Of a stretch of 55,037 bases of DNA, positions 48,728 to 55,037 are shown one piece after another. Both the position numbers and the translations under genes were made by a program. The DNA is taken from positions 1-55,037 of the IMG/VR virus record IMGVR_UViG_3300005253_003498; one strand, 5' to 3'. This DNA comes from a virus. How positions within the stretch are numbered: the first letter of the stretch is position 1; each line of letters opens with the position of its first letter. The notes under the pieces are model-generated. The model had not been told where the DNA came from. It searched no databases and worked only from the letters and a program-made list of their open reading frames with translations.

Positions 48728-48770
48728 TAACCCCCACTCACCGCGCCGTCACCCTAGCCGGCGCGCTAGC

Positions 48771-48813
48771 GGTTACACTACCCCCTAAACCCTACTACAG
48801 GAGTGTTACGATG
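48771..48813 (+). repeat. repeated leader, copy A
   Basis: GGTTACACTA, then CCCCCTAAACCCTACTACAG, then GAGTGTTACGATG. It is identical over at least 43 bases to copy B at 49450-49492. Related leaders occur at 49840-49881 and 50061-50106; GCGCTAGCGGTTACACTAC precedes both copy A and the 50.06 kb leader. Confidence 0.8.
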
Positions 48814-48996
48814 ACAGGTTATGCAATCTACGATTACGATACAAAACTCTACTTCGTAACAGACATGGTCTGGAATAGTGACCCGCAACCCCAATCCATC
48901 TGGGATACAGAAGCAGAAGCGCAAGACGCATTATCAATCGGTACCCGGGTGGGTGTCATGTCGGGTGATCTAGGAATCTGTGTGGTTGTAGTTTAG
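48811..48996 (+). CDS. small early protein 3
   Basis: This 61-residue acidic protein (YAIYDYDTKLYFVTDMVWNS, EAEAQDALSIGTRVGVMSGD) is preceded by the repeated leader with CAGGAG. Upstream, GCGCCG and CGGCGC form a hairpin. Function unknown. Confidence 0.7.
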   Translation: MTGYAIYDYDTKLYFVTDMVWNSDPQPQSIWDTEAEAQDALSIGTRVGVMSGDLGICVVVV

Positions 48997-49092
48997 TAAC
49001 CTGGTCCCAAGATCGGCCCCGATAGCGCAACCAGGTGTCGCAACCCGGCGGGGCACTGTTTACACGATACCCGCAACCCCATAGGTGACGTG

Positions 49093-49413
49093 ATGAAAAC
49101 CTACCAAGTCGAAAAAGAAATTACCCTGCATGTTAGTGCTGAAGGCTCAGGCAAGGACTGGTACTGGTCCTTCCTAAATTGGGAAGGGCTTGGGGCTGAC
49201 GAAATGGATGCTATCGCCAACTCCAATGGGGACGAATTTATAATCTGGGACGCCGTCGTTACTCGAGACGGTGACGACTTTCTGATCCAAGGTTGTACAG
49301 AATGTAGTGGCGACGGTGAAGCCTGCGAAGTGCGGATTGACAAAAGCCTTGTGACCTTCGATTACAACTACGGTTGTCGAGATAGTACGTTCTTGCAAGA
49401 ACTGGGCGACTAG
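49093..49413 (+). CDS. small early protein 4, tandem paralogue
   Basis: This 106-residue acidic protein (KTYQVEKEITLHVSAEGSGK, DWYWSFLNWEG, RDGDDFLIQGCTECSGDGEA) is closely paralogous to the next gene. ATG with AGGTGA before it. Mimicry of nucleic acid by acidic surface is a possible role, but unproven. Confidence 0.75.
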   Translation: MKTYQVEKEITLHVSAEGSGKDWYWSFLNWEGLGADEMDAIANSNGDEFIIWDAVVTRDGDDFLIQGCTECSGDGEACEVRIDKSLVTFDYNYGCRDSTFLQELGD

Positions 49414-49449
49414 TGTCCCCGTTACCGCGCCCTACAGGGGCGTGGACCC

Positions 49450-49492
49450 GGTTACACTACCCCCTAAACCCTACTACAGGAGTGTTACGATG
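49450..49492 (+). repeat. repeated leader, copy B
   Basis: Identical to copy A over 43 bases, ending in the ATG. Preceded by the hairpin CGCCC TACAG GGGCG. Confidence 0.8.
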
Positions 49493-49831
49493 AAGACTTA
49501 CCGAATTGAAAAAGCGGTTGCCCTGTTTGTTAGTGCTGAAGGCGCAGGCAAGGATTGGTACTGGTCCTTTCTGAACTGGGAAGGGCCTGGAGGTGCTGCT
49601 ATGGATACACTAGCCGCAGCCGATGACGAACCCGTAGTCGTTGACGCCGTCGTTACCCGAGACGGTGACGACTTTCTGATCCAAGGCAGTACAGATTACC
49701 ATGGCTGCGGCGAAGCCGTCGAGGTACGAGTCGACAAACGATTCGTAACTGCTGTTGGCTACAACTACGAAGACGAAGACGACGGGTCCCTAGGCGACAG
49801 CCACACGTTCCTGCCAGAACTGACATCCTAA
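49490..49831 (+). CDS. small early protein 5, tandem paralogue
   Basis: This 113-residue protein has KTYRIEKAVALFVSAEGAGK, DWYWSFLNWEGPGG and VTRDGDDFLIQGSTDYHGCG. Very acidic C-terminal (YEDEDDGSLGD). Same fold as the upstream paralogue. Confidence 0.75.
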   Translation: MKTYRIEKAVALFVSAEGAGKDWYWSFLNWEGPGGAAMDTLAAADDEPVVVDAVVTRDGDDFLIQGSTDYHGCGEAVEVRVDKRFVTAVGYNYEDEDDGSLGDSHTFLPELTS

Positions 49832-49877
49832 GGTACGCCGTTCACTACCCCCTTAACCCTACAAGAGGAGTGCTATC

Positions 49878-50039
49878 ATGAAAGAAAAAGTCAAGTTTCA
49901 GTCTGGTACCCACACGGTCACCGTCAAGATCGACAAGCAACTAGGCAAGATCGCCTACCTACCCGGTTCAGGCTGGCACTGTGTAGACAAGCACAATGTG
50001 GCCTACGCCGCTTGCGGCATACGTCTGTCCAGCAAGTGA
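49878..50039 (+). CDS. small early protein 6
   Basis: This 53-residue protein (MKEKVKFQSGTHTVTVKID, KIAYLPGSGWHCVDKHNV) has the leader with AGAGGAGTGCTATC before its ATG. Small beta domain. Function unknown. Confidence 0.65.
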   Translation: MKEKVKFQSGTHTVTVKIDKQLGKIAYLPGSGWHCVDKHNVAYAACGIRLSSK

Positions 50040-50103
50040 TCCCCTCATGCCTCGATAGCGCTAGCGGTTACACTACTCTCCAACCCACAGAGGAGTCAAG
50101 ACG

Positions 50104-51270
50104 ATGGCTTACCGTATTAAGGACTACGTTGACACCCTTATGGATATACTATCCCGAAAGGACCGTTCATGGGACAAGGACAGGCTGATCAAGGAAGCTC
50201 GTCGAGAGCGGAACTTTCCGAACGACCGCAAACTCATTATGATATTAGACGTCTTGGTAGCTACCGGCAATGTGACTCAGTATGGGACTGGGACCTACGC
50301 ATCCTTCGTACTCAATAAAGAGACCGTAAGACTAGACGATCACACTGAGCAGCGGATCAAACGTCTACAGGACCAGGTCGCGATTGGAGCCGCAGAAGTC
50401 GAACGGTTTGGGAAGGTTGCCCGCGAACAGGTTGCCGCCGCCGAAGAATGGGTGAATAAAGCATCGTCTAGTATTGCAGTCGTCCAACTGAAGATGGGCA
50501 GCAAAGTCGTCAAGCAGACGAAAGGACTGTTCCACAATCAGTTCGACAAAATACTGAAGCTGGCAATGGCCCGGATGAACATTTTCATCTACGGCCCAAC
50601 CGGGTGCGGCAAGAGCCACATCTGCGCCCAGCTTGCTGAAGCGCTGAATCTATCGTTCTCATTCGTTTCCTGCACGAGTGGTATGAGCGAGGGTATCTTA
50701 GGTGGTCGACTACTACCAGTCGGCAAGCAGGGAACCTTCGAGTACGTCATTAGTGAGTTCATCCGTGCCTACGAAAACGGTGGAGTGTTCTTGCTGGACG
50801 AGATTGATGCGGCTGACCCGAACGTCCTGCTACTGGTCAACGCAGCGTTGACCAACGGCAAAGTCGCCGTGAGCAACCGCCCCGAAGAACCGTACGCTAC
50901 ACGGCACGCAGACTTCGTGTGCATCGCAGCGGCTAACACGGTAGGCACGGGGGCCGACCGCCTCTATTCTGGCCGGAACAAGCTAGACGCCGCAACCCTT
51001 GACCGGTTCCAGATCGGTAAGATGGTGATGGACTATGACGAGAGGGTCGAGGTTATTCTCTGTCCGAACAAACAGCTCCGCACGAGGCTTCTAGGATACC
51101 GTAAAGCCATTATGGCTCACCGCCTGGAACGAGTTATGAGTACGCGGTTCATGCGGGACGCCCACAAGATGGTAGGTGATCACGGCTGGTCAGATGCAGA
51201 TGTGGACAGGGCATTCTTTTCTGGGTGGCGTGAAGACGAGGTAAACAAAGTCAAGAGCTACCGTAGCTAG
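50104..51270 (+). CDS. MoxR/CbbQ-type AAA+ ATPase
   Basis: In this 388-residue protein Walker A is YGPTGCGKSH (163-172), Walker B GGVFLLDEIDAAD (226-238) and sensor 1 VCIAAANTVG, all of the AAA_5/MoxR type. The N-terminal 130 residues are a helical extension with a small winged-helix-like part. It is followed by a vWA-like gene, the normal MoxR partner. Such pairs remodel or activate metalloenzymes and other complexes. Confidence 0.9.
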   Translation: MAYRIKDYVDTLMDILSRKDRSWDKDRLIKEARRERNFPNDRKLIMILDVLVATGNVTQYGTGTYASFVLNKETVRLDDHTEQRIKRLQDQVAIGAAEVERFGKVAREQVAAAEEWVNKASSSIAVVQLKMGSKVVKQTKGLFHNQFDKILKLAMARMNIFIYGPTGCGKSHICAQLAEALNLSFSFVSCTSGMSEGILGGRLLPVGKQGTFEYVISEFIRAYENGGVFLLDEIDAADPNVLLLVNAALTNGKVAVSNRPEEPYATRHADFVCIAAANTVGTGADRLYSGRNKLDAATLDRFQIGKMVMDYDERVEVILCPNKQLRTRLLGYRKAIMAHRLERVMSTRFMRDAHKMVGDHGWSDADVDRAFFSGWREDEVNKVKSYRS

Positions 51271-51301
51271 CGAACAACCAACTTTCCAAGGAGTTATTAT
51301 C

Positions 51302-52132
51302 ATGCGTCTGATCGAGCTAAAGAACGGTGGAGAGATCTGGCAGTTTGACTCGGTTGCCGAGGTAACTGGGTTCAGCACAGCCGCGAAGTTCATGTCCCTC
51401 AGCGAAGGATTCGTTGGTGAGGACTTACAGTCCTGGGATGCAGTACAGAAGCGCACTGAACGGGACTGGGCAGAAGGGATGTACACCCTGAACCAGTTTG
51501 TTGAACGTCTGCGCAAGATGGAGATTCCAGAGATCAAGAGCCACAAGCGCAAGGTCCAGTTCAACGATCACGAAGGTGACGAAGTAGACTATGATCGCTT
51601 GTATTCAGGACAAGCATTCTACCGCAAATCTGAGCGGGAGTCCGTCGAGGGCTCTACGATCGTAACGGTCGTTATAGACACTACCACCCCAGCGCATAAA
51701 GATAGCACGAACATCCTGTGGCGCGGGGCAGCGGCAATCGCGCTTACAGAGATACTTGAAGAGAAGGGCTACAGTGTAAACCTATGGGTTGTCAACGGCA
51801 CTGAGCTATATGAGGGTAGCAGTCGACCTATTATGACTGCGTGCTGCCTCAAGCGATGCAGCGATCCACTAGACAGCAGCACGCTGATCAACACGGTCGC
51901 CGGCTGGTTCTACCGCACGGTTACATTCACGTTACTCTTTACCATCTGCGGCAAGCAAGGCAAGAAGCCGGCCATGGGTCTAGGCAAATGCCACACACCT
52001 AGTCAAGACGAGCTAGATTACATCACACCTGATGAGCTCCGTATGTATCTGGCAGGGGTATTCTCCTTCGACGGTACCATCAGCGCTATCCGACACGAGC
52101 TGAACCGTATCAACGAGCACAACCATAGCTAG
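51302..52132 (+). CDS. vWA-like partner of the MoxR ATPase
   Basis: This 276-residue protein contains TIVTVVIDTTTPAHKDSTNI (a D-x-T/S-type metal-site start), AAIALTEILEEKGYSVNLWV and LINTVAGWFYRTVTFTLLF, with the alternating strands and helices of a von Willebrand A fold. The classic DxSxS is altered to DTT. Its gene begins 30 bases after the ATPase gene, so they are likely one unit. Confidence 0.7.
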   Translation: MRLIELKNGGEIWQFDSVAEVTGFSTAAKFMSLSEGFVGEDLQSWDAVQKRTERDWAEGMYTLNQFVERLRKMEIPEIKSHKRKVQFNDHEGDEVDYDRLYSGQAFYRKSERESVEGSTIVTVVIDTTTPAHKDSTNILWRGAAAIALTEILEEKGYSVNLWVVNGTELYEGSSRPIMTACCLKRCSDPLDSSTLINTVAGWFYRTVTFTLLFTICGKQGKKPAMGLGKCHTPSQDELDYITPDELRMYLAGVFSFDGTISAIRHELNRINEHNHS

Positions 52133-52150
52133 ACAGAAAAGGAGAAGCAA

Positions 52151-52363
52151 GTGACCGCAACAGAAGCGGCAGCGCTGATTGGGTGTAGCCCAGCGCAAGT
52201 CAGAGTCTTGATTCGCACGGGTAAGATCAAGGCGATAAAGCGCAAGATGCCCGGAGGCTACTACTACGTTGTCTCAGTCGCAGAAGCCAAGCGCTACCGT
52301 GACACTCCACAGAAGCACGGCGGCTGGCCACGTGGTCAGTCTTGGGAGTACGAAAAACCCTAA
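52151..52363 (+). CDS. excisionase-like helix-turn-helix protein
   Basis: This 70-residue protein with a GTG start after AAAAGGAG has ATEAAALIGCSPAQVRVLIR, then TGKIKAIKRKMPGGYYYVVS. This matches the MerR/Xis-type winged HTH_17 domain. No integrase gene lies nearby in the window, so it is more likely a transcriptional regulator than an excisionase. Confidence 0.85.
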   Translation: MTATEAAALIGCSPAQVRVLIRTGKIKAIKRKMPGGYYYVVSVAEAKRYRDTPQKHGGWPRGQSWEYEKP

Positions 52364-52380
52364 CCTCGAGAGGTGAGAAG

Positions 52381-52557
52381 ATGCCTATCATAGACGGCAA
52401 GCGAGTAGAGCACCTGGGCGATAGTGCCTACATTTCAGAGGACGGAAACGGCGGCTATATTCTGACCGCCAACCACCACGATCCCTGCGAAGCAACCGAT
52501 CGGGTGTACATTGACCCCTATGCGGCTGTTGCCCTACTAAGATTCTTAAGACCCTAA
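52381..52557 (+). CDS. small hypothetical protein
   Basis: This 58-residue protein (MPIIDGKRVEHLGDSAYISE, YIDPYAAVALLRFLRP) has GAGAGGTGAG before the ATG. Function unknown. Confidence 0.65.
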   Translation: MPIIDGKRVEHLGDSAYISEDGNGGYILTANHHDPCEATDRVYIDPYAAVALLRFLRP

Positions 52558-52581
52558 TCACCCAATCCAAGGAGCGTAATC

Positions 52582-52797
52582 ATGAAAACTTCAACAGCAG
52601 AAGCCCACAGTATTTCGGAAGCTAATGCATTCAGCACGAGCTACACCGTGTTCAGCGAATTGGCTGCCCATTTTCAGGAGCGACAGCGTACCCAACATTT
52701 CATGGTACAAGACTGCGACGTATTTAACGCGATGGTTGGGCTGAATACGTTGCTAACCCAAGCTCTAACCAGTTTGAGAGAAGGAGCGAAACTATGA
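52582..52797 (+). CDS. small hypothetical protein upstream of helicase
   Basis: This 71-residue alpha-helical protein (AHSISEANAFSTSYTVFSEL, GLNTLLTQALTSLREGAKL) overlaps the helicase start by 4 bases. Function unknown. Confidence 0.65.
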   Translation: MKTSTAEAHSISEANAFSTSYTVFSELAAHFQERQRTQHFMVQDCDVFNAMVGLNTLLTQALTSLREGAKL

Positions 52798-54497
52798 CGC
52801 GAAAACCTACCGATCTTGCTAGTCGGCTGCGTAGGACTAAGCAAGCAGCCTACCGTAAAGCGGTACCTCACCTGGTTATCATTGCGCGGGCAGGCACAGG
52901 CAAGACTACCACAAACATTGAAGGGATTAAGTATCTCAAAGATCTACCAGTATCCGTCACACCCTCTCCTCAACAGCAAGCTATCTGGGACTCAATCGCC
53001 AAGAGCCGGGGAATCGCGCATACAATCTGCTGTGTAGCGTTCAACGAGCCTATTGCTATAGAGCTACAAAGACGAGTTCCTCCCGGTTGCAATGCAATGA
53101 CGATGCACTCAATGGGGTTCAAAGCAGTAGCTCGGCACTTCGATCTCAGTGGCGACAACGTCGTCAACCAGTATCGTGTGCAAGACATAATCGCGGAACT
53201 GCTCGGCCGTAGCATCCACGAGATACGTCGCCGCGACTCCGATCTACTCAAGGCGACGGAAAAGTTGGTGTCGCTTTGCAAGATGAATCTAATATTGAGC
53301 AGTACAAATAGTTTGTCTACATTTAATGAACAACTCAGTCGTCTAGCCGCTCACTACGATGTGGACCTGAACGGACAAACGGATCGCATTTTCGATTTGG
53401 TTCCCCGTGTCTTGGAGCGTTGCAAGGACGTAACTAAAGACGGGTGTGTTGACTTTGCTGATAGGATCTGGCTTCCGATAGCGCTAGACCTCAACATCTT
53501 CTGCTACGACCTGTTGCTAGTCGATGAAGCGCAGGATCTGAACCGTTGTCAGCAAGCACTTGCACTGAAAGCCGGGCGGAGACTTATCCTCTGTGGCGAT
53601 GACAGGCAGGCCATCTACGGATGGACAGGGGCCGACAGTGACAGCATTCCACGTATGATGAAGCAACTAAGCCTGACTGATCAAGGATGTGAGTACCTTC
53701 ACCTGACCGTCACCCGGCGCTGCGGTAAGGCAATCGTCCGCGAGGCCCAGAAGATCGTACCCGACTTCGAGGCTCACGAGAGTTGCTGCGAGGGTCTAGT
53801 ATTACTTCGTCAATTCGAGGGATCTGAGGAAAAAACCAGTTACCATAGGGATGTAAAGGACGGCGACATGATCCTCTGCCGTTGCAATGCCCCGCTCGTC
53901 AGTGAGTGCTTCAAGTTCCTCCGTCAGGGCCGTAAGGCGAACATCCAGGGTAGAGACGTAGGGCAGGGGCTCATCAGCACGATCCGCAAGTTAATGAAAG
54001 GGCCAGGACCCGCTATAGGTAGCGGCCCTCAATCTCCACCAGTAAGTCACGCCTATAGTTCTTTTGAAATAGTAGACTTACTCGGTAGGCTTAGCAACTG
54101 GCTGCACCTTGAAACTCGGAAAGAACACGCCAAGCGCAACCCTAGTGAGTCCCATCTGATCGCCCTCCAGGACAAGCACGATTGCATAGAGTGCTTCTGT
54201 GAGACCAAAAATCACGACTGGCAGGGGAAAGATATACCCAATCAGAGTAACACAGTGGGGGATGTTATCAATAGGATCGAGAGCATCTTCACGGACGACA
54301 AGAACGGCGACGGCATTAAGCTCAGCTCCGTTCACAAGGCTAAGGGCCTTGAAGCAAAGCGCGTTTTTATCCTGCAACCAAAGGGAGCTGAGATGCCACA
54401 CAAAATGGCAAAATCAAAATGGCAAATCGAACAAGAATGGAATTGTCTCTATATTGCAATCACGCGAGCTATTGAAGAGCTCATCTACGTTTCCTAA
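52794..54497 (+). CDS. UvrD/Rep-like superfamily 1 helicase
   Basis: This 567-residue protein has all SF1A motifs: I ARAGTGKTTT (31-40), II LLVDEAQDLN, III CGDDRQAIYGW, IV TVTRRCGKAIVREAQ, V SSVHKAKGLEAKRVF and VI YIAITRAIEELIYVS. It probably unwinds DNA for phage replication or repair. A 3'-5' direction is expected for the family. Confidence 0.92.
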   Translation: MTRKPTDLASRLRRTKQAAYRKAVPHLVIIARAGTGKTTTNIEGIKYLKDLPVSVTPSPQQQAIWDSIAKSRGIAHTICCVAFNEPIAIELQRRVPPGCNAMTMHSMGFKAVARHFDLSGDNVVNQYRVQDIIAELLGRSIHEIRRRDSDLLKATEKLVSLCKMNLILSSTNSLSTFNEQLSRLAAHYDVDLNGQTDRIFDLVPRVLERCKDVTKDGCVDFADRIWLPIALDLNIFCYDLLLVDEAQDLNRCQQALALKAGRRLILCGDDRQAIYGWTGADSDSIPRMMKQLSLTDQGCEYLHLTVTRRCGKAIVREAQKIVPDFEAHESCCEGLVLLRQFEGSEEKTSYHRDVKDGDMILCRCNAPLVSECFKFLRQGRKANIQGRDVGQGLISTIRKLMKGPGPAIGSGPQSPPVSHAYSSFEIVDLLGRLSNWLHLETRKEHAKRNPSESHLIALQDKHDCIECFCETKNHDWQGKDIPNQSNTVGDVINRIESIFTDDKNGDGIKLSSVHKAKGLEAKRVFILQPKGAEMPHKMAKSKWQIEQEWNCLYIAITRAIEELIYVS

Positions 54498-54518
54498 AAC
54501 CCCTAGAGGAGAAAAACG

Positions 54519-54731
54519 ATGATTCAACTTATTGGGTTAATCATTGCAGTCTATGCAATGGTACGCCTTACTCAAGTGCCTTACGAGCACACGGCCTACG
54601 AGCGCTCGTGGGGTGGAATGCCATTCTGGGTACGATCCCTTCACGTCTCTTTTCTGTCTACAGTCGGTGTAATAATTCTGGCGCTGTTTGTCTATGCTTT
54701 GATAAACATAGACTTCAATCCGAGGTTCTAA
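54519..54731 (+). CDS. small two-helix membrane protein
   Basis: In this 70-residue protein one hydrophobic helix lies at 1-16 (MIQLIGLIIAVYAMVR) and another at 46-63 (VGVIILALFVYALINI). A short loop with WGGMPFWVRSLHV links them. GAGGAG precedes the ATG. Early inner-membrane protein of unknown role. Confidence 0.65.
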   Translation: MIQLIGLIIAVYAMVRLTQVPYEHTAYERSWGGMPFWVRSLHVSFLSTVGVIILALFVYALINIDFNPRF

Positions 54732-54761
54732 GTAAGAAAAACTCAAGGAGAGAAAGGTGTG

Positions 54762-55037
54762 ATGTCTACAATTAGAATGGACAAATCAATGGCCACTGCA
54801 CTGTTAAGGAGAAAAGCGATGTTCAAGATTGAGCTGAACAAAGAGGCTGCTGCCGTCCTGTTGCGCTGCTTGGCTTACGGCGGAGCATCCATCAGTAAAG
54901 AGGAGTATGATAGCGGTCTAGCAACCATTATCGAATCGAACGTCCAGATGATCCGCAAGAACATCTGCAACGGTCTAAGCGCAACACTTCTGGAGGAGTG
55001 CCTATCGTGCAAAACAACCTTGAAGAAAATGAATTGA
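54762..55037 (+). CDS. hypothetical protein with two in-frame starts
   Basis: The ATG at 54762 follows AAGGAGAGAAAGG. A second in-frame ATG at 54820 is preceded by its own AAGGAG at 8 bases. The long form has 91 residues, the short 72 (MFKIELNKEAAAVLLRCLAY). Both could be made. The stop is the last codon of the window. Confidence 0.7.
   Translation: MSTIRMDKSMATALLRRKAMFKIELNKEAAAVLLRCLAYGGASISKEEYDSGLATIIESNVQMIRKNICNGLSATLLEECLSCKTTLKKMN

Noticed and set aside
48771-50106. CRISPR array
   Set aside because: The repeated leaders are irregularly spaced and each precedes a coding gene; no spacer pattern.
52151-52363. Excisionase implying a temperate phage
   Set aside because: The domain is excisionase-like, but no integrase, attachment site or lysogeny repressor was found in the window.

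Overview
This window looks like part of the genome of a tailed double-stranded DNA bacteriophage. It has a full head and packaging block: small and large terminase, portal, MuF-type head protein, prohead protease/scaffold, decoration-like protein and major capsid protein. It also has its own replication and recombination set: primase, replicative ATPase, family A DNA polymerase, UvrD-like helicase, RuvC-like resolvase, Sak4-like ATPase and PD-(D/E)XK nuclease. No integrase or lysogeny repressor was recognised, so a lytic lifestyle is the simplest reading. The host is probably a Gram-negative bacterium of the planctomycete/verrucomicrobial type. This is inferred from a secreted protein with a PEP-CTERM sorting tail, a lipoprotein with a thioredoxin fold, a histone H1-like lysine-rich protein and a stand-alone ClpC N-domain. 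None of these proves the host.

Layout. From 0 to about 46.15 kb nearly everything is on the minus strand, mostly in tight operons with ATGA, TAATG or TGATG overlaps. Reading in transcription order from 46.15 kb leftwards: a recombination/repair block (RuvC-like, family 4 uracil-DNA glycosylase, PD-(D/E)XK nuclease, Sak4-like ATPase, acidic protein, CsrA; 46.15-40.65 kb); two odd tRNA-Leu-like genes and a very GC-rich structured element (40.57-40.05 kb); a run of small accessory genes sharing a hairpin plus Shine-Dalgarno junction, including a ClpC N-domain protein (40.0-35.3 kb); a family A DNA polymerase split by an exact 121-bp tandem duplication (35.3-33.0 kb); a PEP-CTERM protein and an HNH nuclease; a thymidine hypermodification cluster (31.4-25.2 kb); primase, ATPase and DNA methyltransferase (25.1-21.2 kb); then packaging, head and virion genes (21-0 kb). 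A single plus-strand cassette (28.2-28.9 kb), with its own promoter and terminator, encodes a histone H1-like protein.

From 46.35 kb to the right end transcription is rightward. A good sigma70-like promoter precedes a 499-residue protein. A second promoter precedes an array of very small proteins sharing a repeated leader. Next come a MoxR-type AAA+ ATPase with a vWA-like partner, an excisionase-like helix-turn-helix protein and a UvrD/Rep-like helicase. The divergent region at 46.15-46.43 kb carries palindromic operators, one of which recurs 25 kb away upstream of the methyltransferase-terminase junction.

How the parts work together. The thymidylate-synthase homologue, the P-loop DNA kinase and the HMUDK-helical/aGPT-pyrophosphorylase-like protein are the hallmarks of phages that make 5-hydroxymethyl-dU and then hypermodify it in DNA. 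A MazG-like pyrophosphohydrolase and a HAD 5'-nucleotidase beside them could shape the dNTP pool. The points most worth checking are this cluster, the split polymerase, the MuF/ParB-like/metallopeptidase fusion with a nested coiled-coil gene, the structured RNA candidate with aberrant tRNAs, and the repeated regulatory elements.
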